Assembly: GCA_033398695.1 (NCBI GenBank)
Contig: CM065802.1
Coordinates: 201,519,096-201,583,095, forward strand
Length of the DNA: 64,000 nucleotides
Origin: Orobanche coerulescens
Taxonomy: Eukaryota > Streptophyta > Magnoliopsida > Lamiales > Orobanchaceae
Direction: 5' to 3'
The translations under genes were made by a program, and so were the position numbers. Under the pieces are notes generated by a model that was not told where the DNA came from, searched no databases, and worked only from the letters and a program-made list of their open reading frames with translations. Shown one piece after another: positions 56,093 to 64,000 of this stretch (the stretch's first letter is position 1; each line of letters begins with the position of its first letter).

Positions 56093-59000
56093 TGTAACAT
56101 CCCCAAAACCGTATGGGAATATTACACGCCGTAGACCCTTTCCACAAGGATCTACCAGGCTAAACATCCATAAACAACCAAGTGCTTGCCCGACCAGGGT
56201 CAAACAATAAAATGATACAGACCGATATGGTCACTTACACGTGAATACACAGACCGATGAGGTCACACAACCCAATCGATAAAACTGACTTAAATAACAT
56301 TACCCACACAGGGGTCGAAATACAATACAGCGGAAGACTGAAATCAACTCTCACAACACATCAAATATCAAAATAACTCTCGTCTCATGATTAGTATCGC
56401 ACTCGTCATCCTCTTGTGCCAATCCTGTTGCTCCCCGAATCTGCATGTACACGGGCAAGCAGACATCCACCCCGATTACTCGGGGGTTAGTAAAACTCCA
56501 CTGTTTTACTAGTGCAAGTATCAAATCATACGAAATATAACAAGCAAGTAATAATCGTGAATCAAATATGACAATCAAGTATCAAAATATCCCAGGGAGG
56601 TTTTCACAAGTAAAGATAATCTATGAAGCATTCTAAAATAAGATTATCACCTCGGAAATTTTAGAATTTCAAAACCTTTCGAAAATCTTAGGGTCTTAAC
56701 CCAAATCTCAAAATTGTGTTACGACAATTTACAGTACGAAAACATTTCCATAAATCTCATGGGGCTCGGCCCAACATTCTTTCTTAAAACTTTCTTACAA
56801 AAAAGTTTGATTTACAAAAAATAGTTCGTGACACCGTGATCCTGTCACGTGTCTCCGTAGGTTCAACAACCGCGCGGACTTAACCAATCACAACAATCAC
56901 AACAATCAATCATGCTCATGACTCGTGATCGCTTGCCACGAGTCTCCGTAGGTTCAACAACCCACACGGATTGAGCAAACACAACAATCACAAAAAACAA
57001 TCAAGCACATGACTCCGTGATCGCTTGCACAGAGTCTCAGTAGGTTCAACAACCCGCACGGAGTGAGCATACACAACAATCACAACAAGCGGTCCGACCG
57101 TGAACCTGTGTCACGTGTCACCGTAGGTTCCGTCGAACCCGCACGGTTGGACGTACTGTGTCCTGATTCAATGGACATGTGCCATGAATCATCGTAGGCC
57201 TCGTCAGACCCGCACGATTGGACCTCAGCACCACACACTAAGTTCCGATCCCATGGACCTGTGCCATGAATCCTCGTAGGCCCCGTCGAACCCGCACGAG
57301 TGAACCTAGCGTTCCAGCACATCACATTCGCATTACATACAACAATGAGCACAATTAATCAATCACCTTGATCACCACAAAATCATATATTGCACGCACA
57401 TAACACAACCTCAACACTCGCAACAACTATCATCAATCAATGACATTTAACCAACATAACACACATTCGGTACACAATACATTGCACAACCACGTGTACA
57501 ACCATCTCATATGTACATCGCAATCCTGCACAAATGGCACAACGCCTAACACGTATACCAATATAACGCTATTATCACAAAGCCTTCAAATTTCGGAAAA
57601 CACAACCAACTCAAACGGAACATATTTACGAAGGCACGCAAAATCATCATAAATCTCATACGTGATTACTAGTCGCAAGATACAAGTCGTATAGTAAGAT
57701 ACTTGCCTTAATAACCGCTACCGAACGCTCCGAAGAACACGGTTCGACCGGGAAGCTCGGACCCCAAAGAAGGCAACGAACGGAAGGGTTCCGACTCGAG
57801 TTCTTCACAAGAATTCGTTCCTAAGTCACAACGATATCAATTCAATCACAATTCTACGAAAACGTATGGAACTTCCCAAGTTCTACCCATTGAAGCATTT
57901 TATCGGACACTTTGAAGGCGTAGTCCAATTTAATCAATTATTCAAAGAAATACTCAAATTCGTTCCACAAAACTTCAAGGGTATTGAATGATTACGAGTT
58001 TACAATCAAGTTCTAACAATAATATGAATCAAAACGAAGCAAATCGGCCAAAACACCAAGAAACCTCAAGAACATCCAAAAACCAACAGTTTAGGTGTTC
58101 TTACCTTCGATCCGGGTGGAAGATGATGTTAATCAATGATTAGAACTTCCAAAACATGTTGCTCTATGTCATATCCATCCAAATCCATCCATTATTGACG
58201 AAGAAACGCGAAGAAACGAAGAAAAAGGGTGAAAATGGCGGATGACTCGGTCAGGCCCTTAAATAGCCGACCACGGCGGCGGGGACTCGGCCGTGTCACT
58301 GCTAGACACGGTCGCGTCGCCGATAGTGACCCGTCCGGCGACTTCGGCGCGACTCGGCCGTGTCTGGAACACGGTCGGGCGTGTCGGCGGTCGGTCCGGC
58401 ATTTCCGGGACGAGTGCGGCACGGGCGTGCGGGCGGCCTGATCGGGTCTGAGGCGAAGAAACCCGGCATTTCGGACGAGTATGCAGCCGCGGGCGTGTCG
58501 GACGACACGGCGAGTTCGGCCGTGATGATCGCGATAACGGCGGGTGAGTTAAAACGACCATAACTCTCTCGTCCAGGCTCCGATTGACTCACCGTTTGAA
58601 CCATTGGAAAGCTAACTCGATGCTCTATAATATTGCAAAGATTCAGAATTTTTGGAGTTACCAAAAATTAATGGTGATCTAACAAAGTCGAACTCATACT
58701 TAGAAAAGTCGTTTAGTAATCCTGAATTCAACAAAACGACACCGAAATCCGAACCTGAATACGAACCGAAGATACGGTTACGAAGTACTCACAAAGACGA
58801 ATCTAAGACACGATTCCGACCACCCGAAGGCTCGACATTCGACAACGGAAGGTAATTACCCCAAACTTTGGGAAATTACGAAAATGGCCCAAATGCCCGA
58901 AAATCACCATACGACAACGAATAATCAAACCGAAGCTCACAACACGTATAACAACGTTAAACGGACTTACGAAACTTCGAAGCGGCGGTTTTGAGCGAGA

Positions 59001-59197
59001 TTCGCAAGAATCGAACTCAAGTGCGGAAAAGTCGCTAAAAGCTCGGAACTCGGTAAACGATACCGAAAGCGAACTCGGATGACAAAAAGCGTAGAATTAA
59101 TCATTCTCATAATGACGAAACGGTCATGAGAGAGTCGTCAAAACGGACTCGGCCGAAAAAAGAAATTAACCGAAAATAGAAAATTGCGGATATTACA
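56093..59197 (-). repeat. Element G 3' LTR
   Basis: From 59197 down: U3, palindromic GACACGG/CCGTGTC words (58410-58262), TATTTAAGG box (about 58262-58254), donor GAAG-GTAAGA (GT at 58103-58102), GC-donor AAG-GCAAGT near 57705, tandem repeats of about 90 bp with CCGTAGGTTCAACAACCC (56836-57070) and related units (57090-57305), stem-loop 56511-56488, end. ORFs in both strands here are compositional. Confidence 0.88.
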
Positions 59198-61687
59198 TTC
59201 TACCCTCCTTAAAGAAGTTTCGTCCGAAACTTAAAACAAGTAGGGAGAAGAAATATCCCAGGAAAAACTCAACGAGATACACAAGAAGCATGTAACTCAT
59301 GCCCAACGGAGAAACGTTACAAGCAACGCAGCGGAATATACGGCGTGAAAACACGCCTGACGACCAACACGACGCCACGGTAGAGACATAATAAAAATCA
59401 ATACGATTGACCAACCCAACGGTTCATCAATCAAAGCGAGCCAAATGCTGAACAAATACGAATTCCACCGCCCAAGGGTTGGAAGATCGAAGCGAGACTA
59501 ATTTCTCAAACTTAAGGGAATTACGAAGGAGTGCAGGCGTTCAACAATCACGAAGCGAGATCAACAAAACCGATCAATCAAGCGATCGAACCACAGCGAT
59601 CGATAAAACAAAAAAAGAAAAATCACGTTCGAAACACGAAGGACAATAAAATTCAATCAACAAATCCAATCTTAAAATCTATACTCGAGACAATATATGA
59701 TAAGGTTGAAACACCATCTGCCTTCACAAAAGATCCACGGAAAGGAAGTAGAAATTGAAAAGTCACAACAACAAGCGAGTTATTAGAAACAATACCACGC
59801 TCGTTCGATCAACCAAAGCAAGGGCGGGACAAGCTCGAGAAAATGTCAACGAACATAAACGAGTCGATAGACTGAGAAAGAGGAAATGCGAAGTCAAAAC
59901 GATACGGGCATTACATTCGACCTCTTATAAAAGAAATGTCGTTCCCGCAACTCACAACAAGCTGGAGTAAGGTGACAACACAAAAAGCAAGCAGCAAATA
60001 TCTCTCATGGGCCTCTCGGATCCGATCCTCATATCTATCTTGAAGTTCGCGCCCGAAAGACTCGGAACCCAACTCAAAAGCTGGATCCTGTGTCTCTCGG
60101 GTCCACACTTGAAAAGCGTTGCGGCGAGAAGGACAATTGGCACGTACATGCCCCGGCAAAATACGTTGAAATGCCTCGGCTCGGCATATCGAAAATATAG
60201 ATGCTAGATCTGATGGAACATAACACCGCAAAACAACATACCGGAGATGCCAACTCGGCATAATAACGAATCATAACACATATCATATACAACGATTACC
60301 ATCGTAAAGTAATACACACACAAACACTACAACAACGATATCGTTCGGAGACATCAACGGCCGAACGATAATCGACATAATTACAAACATTATGAAACAA
60401 TCACACATGTACACAAACGTACAAACCCAAGCTTCAACATCTCACACTCGTGCGACAACACGCAAATCGCCACGAGGCGATAAGCGATAAACACCGGTTC
60501 ACACCTCTCACGGAGGGCTAGTACGGCAAATGCGTGGCAACGCCTCGGCGTTCATGGCACCAATTCGATCATACTCGGGAGCAAACATCATAACGACAAC
60601 GTGAACATCATACATACATACCCAGCCCTCAAACGGGAATGGATAGGTTTTTAAAAACGAAAACCTCCTTTTGAAAATAATTTTGGAAACACCGATTGAT
60701 CTTGAGTATCACCCTTTTAAAAAAAAAAGTACAATCGTGAAACATCGTTATCGAGACTTTGGAAAACTATTTCGCATTCGATAAAAATGAGGACACTTTC
60801 TTTTCGTGAAAAACTTTCGGAAATATTCGACCCTCGGGTCTAAGTAAAAGTGTTTATAAAACATTGAAAAATATCTCAAAACATTTTGGTCCTCGAGGTA
60901 GAAGGATTCGGAAACATATCGTGGCACCTTGGAAGTACCATGAGAAAACAATTCTTTTTAAACGTACGTCTCGAAGTTTATTTCTAGGATACTCAAGATT
61001 TTCAAAGATAATTCAATGGGCTAGAATGCCCAAAAATCTCAGGTAATTACACGGAACATTATAGCGTTGTGGGTCCCGCGCCGGAACCCACCAGGATAAA
61101 AACTATTTACAAAAACGCCAAAAGGGCCGATGACGGTAATATTTCAAAAACTCACAAAAGCCATTTACAAAATTACTAAATACCGTCATAAGAATTTCGC
61201 CAAAACGATCAAGGCCATAATGTCAAAACTCGGTTAAGGGAATCGATTTTCAAAATAAAACTCGATCGATACCTTTTGAAATCCATCAAGGTTTACAACT
61301 TCCACACCATACCACACCACCCGGTGGTTCAAAGATAATACAATAATGTGCCCGATTCTATACACATACTATATGCCACAAGTACTAAACATAATTATAT
61401 TACACAATCATGTAAAGAAAATCATGCACATGATTAACTCACTAAGATAAAATCGAGATACACAGGTACTTCGCATAAAAGAGGAGACTTACATCCACAG
61501 TCGCACGGAGGTGACGGTCGCCCACGATACTAATCTCGTCCGACAACATAACCGACACGTTGTGGCTACGCACAACTCAACTTGTCACTGATGACTCAAG
61601 CGACATGACAACACATTACTCGACAAATCACGACTTGACTCGACCCGACAGCCTAGGTTTCCGCAACCTAAGCTCCGATACCATAAA
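59198..61687 (-). other. Element G internal region, no coding capacity
   Basis: Purine tract and hairpin at 59198-59235 (hairpin with one base lost), primer site near 61680. Text alignable to F (39501-41843). No ORF with recognisable motifs; the longest open frames lack codon character. Confidence 0.75.
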
Positions 61688-64000
61688 TGTAACATCCCCA
61701 AAACCGTATGGGAATATTACACGCCGTAGACCCTTTCCACAAGGATCTACCGGGCTAAACATCCATAAACAACCAAGTGCTTGCCCGACCAGGGTCAAAC
61801 ACTAAAATGATACTGAGACCGATATGGTCACTTACACGTGAATACACGGGCCGATGAGGTCACACAACCCAATCGATAAAGCTGACTTAAATAACATTAC
61901 CCACACAGGTGAAATACAATACTGACGGAAGAGAAATCAACTCTCACAACACAACAAAAATCAAAATAACTCTCGACTCATGATTAGTATCGCACTCGTC
62001 ATCCTCTTGTGCCAATCCTGTGTTGCTCCCCGAATCTGCATGTACCGGGCGCAAAGCAGGACATCCACCCCCGATTACTGGGGTTAGTAAAACTCCTTTG
62101 TTTTACTAGTGCAAGTATCAAATCATACGAAATATAACAAGCAAGTAATAATCGTGAATCAAATATGACAATCAAGTATCAAAATATCCCCGGGAGGTTT
62201 TCACAAGGAAAGATAAGCTATGAAGCATTCGAAAATAAGATTATCACCTCGGAAATTTTAGAATTTCAAAACCTTTCGAAAATCTTAGGGTCTTAACCCA
62301 AATCTCAAAATTGTGTTACGACAATTTACAGTACGAAAACATTTCCATAAATCTCATGGGGCTCGGCCCAACATTCTTTCTTAAAACTTTCTTACAAAAA
62401 AGTTTGATTTACAAAACATAGTTCGTGACACCGTGATCCCCTGTCACGTGTCTCCATAGGTTCAACAACCCGCACGGACTTAACCAATCACAACAATCAC
62501 AACAATCAATCATGCTCATGACTCCGTGATCGCTTGCCACGAGTCTCCGTAGGTTCAACAACCCACACGGATTGAGCAAACACAACAATCACAACAAACA
62601 ATCATGCTCATGACTCCGTGATCGCTTGCCACGAGTCTCCGTAGGTTCAACAACCCACGCGGATTGAGCAAACACAACAATCACAACAAACAGTCCCGAC
62701 CCCGTGAACCTGTGTCACGTGTCACCGTAGGTTCCGTCGAACCCGCACGGTTGGGCGTCGTGTCACGATTCAATGGACTGTGCCATGAATCATCGTAGGC
62801 CTCGTCGGACCGCGCGATTGGACCTCGGCACCACACACTAAGTTCGATCCCATGGACTGTGCCATGAATCCTCGTAGGCCCGTCGAACCCGCACGAGTGA
62901 ACCTAGCGTTCAAAGACATCACATTCGCATTACATACAACAATGAGCACAATTAATCAATCACCTTGATCACCACAAAATCATATATTGCACGCACATAA
63001 CACAACCTCAACACTCGCAACAACTATCATCAATCAACGACATTTAACCAACATAACACACATTCGGTACACAATACATTGCACAACCACGTGTACAACC
63101 ATCTCATATGTACATCGCAATCCCGCACAAATGGCACAACGCCTAACACGTATACCAATATAACGCTATTATCACAAAGCCTTCAAATTTCGGAAAACAC
63201 AACCAACTCAACCGGAACATATTTACGAAGGCACGCAAACTCATCATAAATCTCATACGTGATTACTAGTCGCAAGATACAAGTCGTATAGTAAGATTCT
63301 TGCCTTATTAACCGCTACCGTACGCTCAGAAGAACACGGTTCGGCCAGGAAGCTCGGACCCCAAAGAAGGCAACGAGCGGAAGGGTTCCGACTCGAGTTC
63401 TTCACAAGAATTCGTTCTAAGTCACAACGATATCAATTCAATCACAATGCGAAAACGTATGGAACTTCCCAAGTTCTACCCATTGAAGCATTTTATCGGA
63501 CACTTTGAAGGCGTAGTCGATTTAATCAATTATTCAAAGAAATACTCAAATCCGTTCCACAAAACTTCAAGGGTATTGAATGATTACGAGTTTACAATCA
63601 AGTTCTAACAATAATATGAATCAAAAGCGAAGCAAATCGGCCAAAACACCAAGAAACCTCAAGAACATCCAAAACCAACGGTTTAGGTGTTCTTACCTTC
63701 GATCCGGTGGAAGATGATGTTAATCAATGATTAGAACTTCCAAAACATGTTGCTCTATGTCATATCCATCCAAATCCATCCATTATTGACGAAGAAAGCG
63801 AAGAAAGCGAAGAAAAAGGGTGAAAATGGCGGATGACTCGGTCGAGGCCCTTAAATAGCCGACCACGGCGGCGGGGACTCGGCCGTGTCACGCTAGACAG
63901 TCGCGTCGCCCGATAGTGACCCGTCAAGCGGCGACTCGGCACGACTCGGCCGTGTCTGGAACACGGTCGGGCGTGTCAGCGATCGGTCGGCATTTCCGGA
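61688..64000 (-). repeat. Element G 5' LTR, partial
   Basis: Copy of 56093 to about 58400. Differences are small indels, denser in the CG-rich tandem units (62440-62900) and the palindromic promoter part (63850-64000). The window ends inside U3. Confidence 0.88.

Larger units (their letters stand above)
56093..64000 (-). mobile_element. Element G: non-coding gypsy-type LTR element, runs off the window
   Basis: Minus orientation. 3' LTR 56093-59197, internal 59198-61687, 5' LTR from 61688 to beyond the window. The primer site complement is at 61672-61683. No gag or pol. Its LTR terminal 40 bp match element B, and its internal region matches F, so B, F and G share parts. The left target sequence is CATAA (56088-56092); the right copy is outside. 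Confidence 0.9.

Noticed and set aside
58192..58664. Overlapping Arg/Pro-rich ORFs on both strands
   Set aside because: GC-rich LTR promoter sequence of element G gives open frames by composition; no motif and no conservation in the second LTR copy.
1..64000. tRNA, rRNA or other structural RNA genes
   Set aside because: Only short primer-binding sites complementary to tRNA-Met and tRNA-Asp were seen; no full tRNA fold or rRNA sequence was found by eye.

Overview
This window is a flowering-plant nuclear genome segment, probably from a species with a large, repeat-rich genome. It holds no gene I would call a working host gene. Evidence for a plant: Ty3/gypsy elements of the chromodomain (Tekay/Del-like) type with initiator-Met primer sites, a MuDR-like (MULE) transposase with introns, a Ty1/copia element of Angela/Tork flavour, a GRF zinc-finger gene of the plant type, and a copy of a LOG (cytokinin-activating) gene. 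The window is a stack of nested insertions, and most layers can be resolved exactly by 5-bp target-site duplications (TSDs). LAYOUT. Layer 0 (1-2281): a truncated LTR-like piece and a minus-strand gypsy pol fragment. Layer 1 (about 2282-47049): a MULE carrying two convergent genes, a GRF zinc-finger/membrane gene on the plus strand (2683-3242) and a four-exon transposase gene on the minus strand (47049 down to 4771). Its reading frame can be followed across two large insertions. Element A (5003-14326, TSD GAACA) sits in the last transposase exon. Element B (15149-45017, TSD AAAAC) sits in the first long exon. B is a gag-only gypsy element whose two LTRs were each hit again: the 5' LTR by solo LTR C (16395-29659, TSD GTAGC), which itself received the complete element D (19098-29585, TSD GTTAC); the 3' LTR by F (36273-44165, minus, TSD CTGTC), which has no coding sequence. 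The MULE 5' part is cut at 47050 by copia element H (minus). The 3' LTR of H contains E (48085-54590, minus, TSD ATAGA), a non-autonomous LTR element with a tRNA-Asp-type primer site, an unknown 181-codon ORF and a captured, broken LOG gene. The pol gene of H is interrupted at 56093 by G (minus), another gag-less gypsy derivative that runs off the window. HOW THE PARTS WORK TOGETHER. D and A encode gag, protease, RT, RNase H, integrase and a chromodomain, but both are damaged. B, F, G and E lack polymerase and would depend on proteins supplied in trans. The gypsy LTR families share a modular plan despite different sequences: an array of CpG-rich palindromes (TTACGGCCGTAA, TTACGTACGTAA or TAGCGYRCGCTA words), a TATA box directly after it, a 150-190 nt leader, a splice-donor consensus, short GGCCTCCGG-type tandem repeats, a covarying double stem-loop, then the LTR end and the primer site. 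Three gag start codons are preceded by the same CAG-T acceptor context, suggesting that a leader intron is removed from gag mRNA. The palindrome array recurs in E, which belongs to another lineage. The most notable items are this shared LTR plan, the two-gene MULE, the LOG-carrying element E, and motif-specific discordance between the LTRs of D that may be a sequencing artefact.
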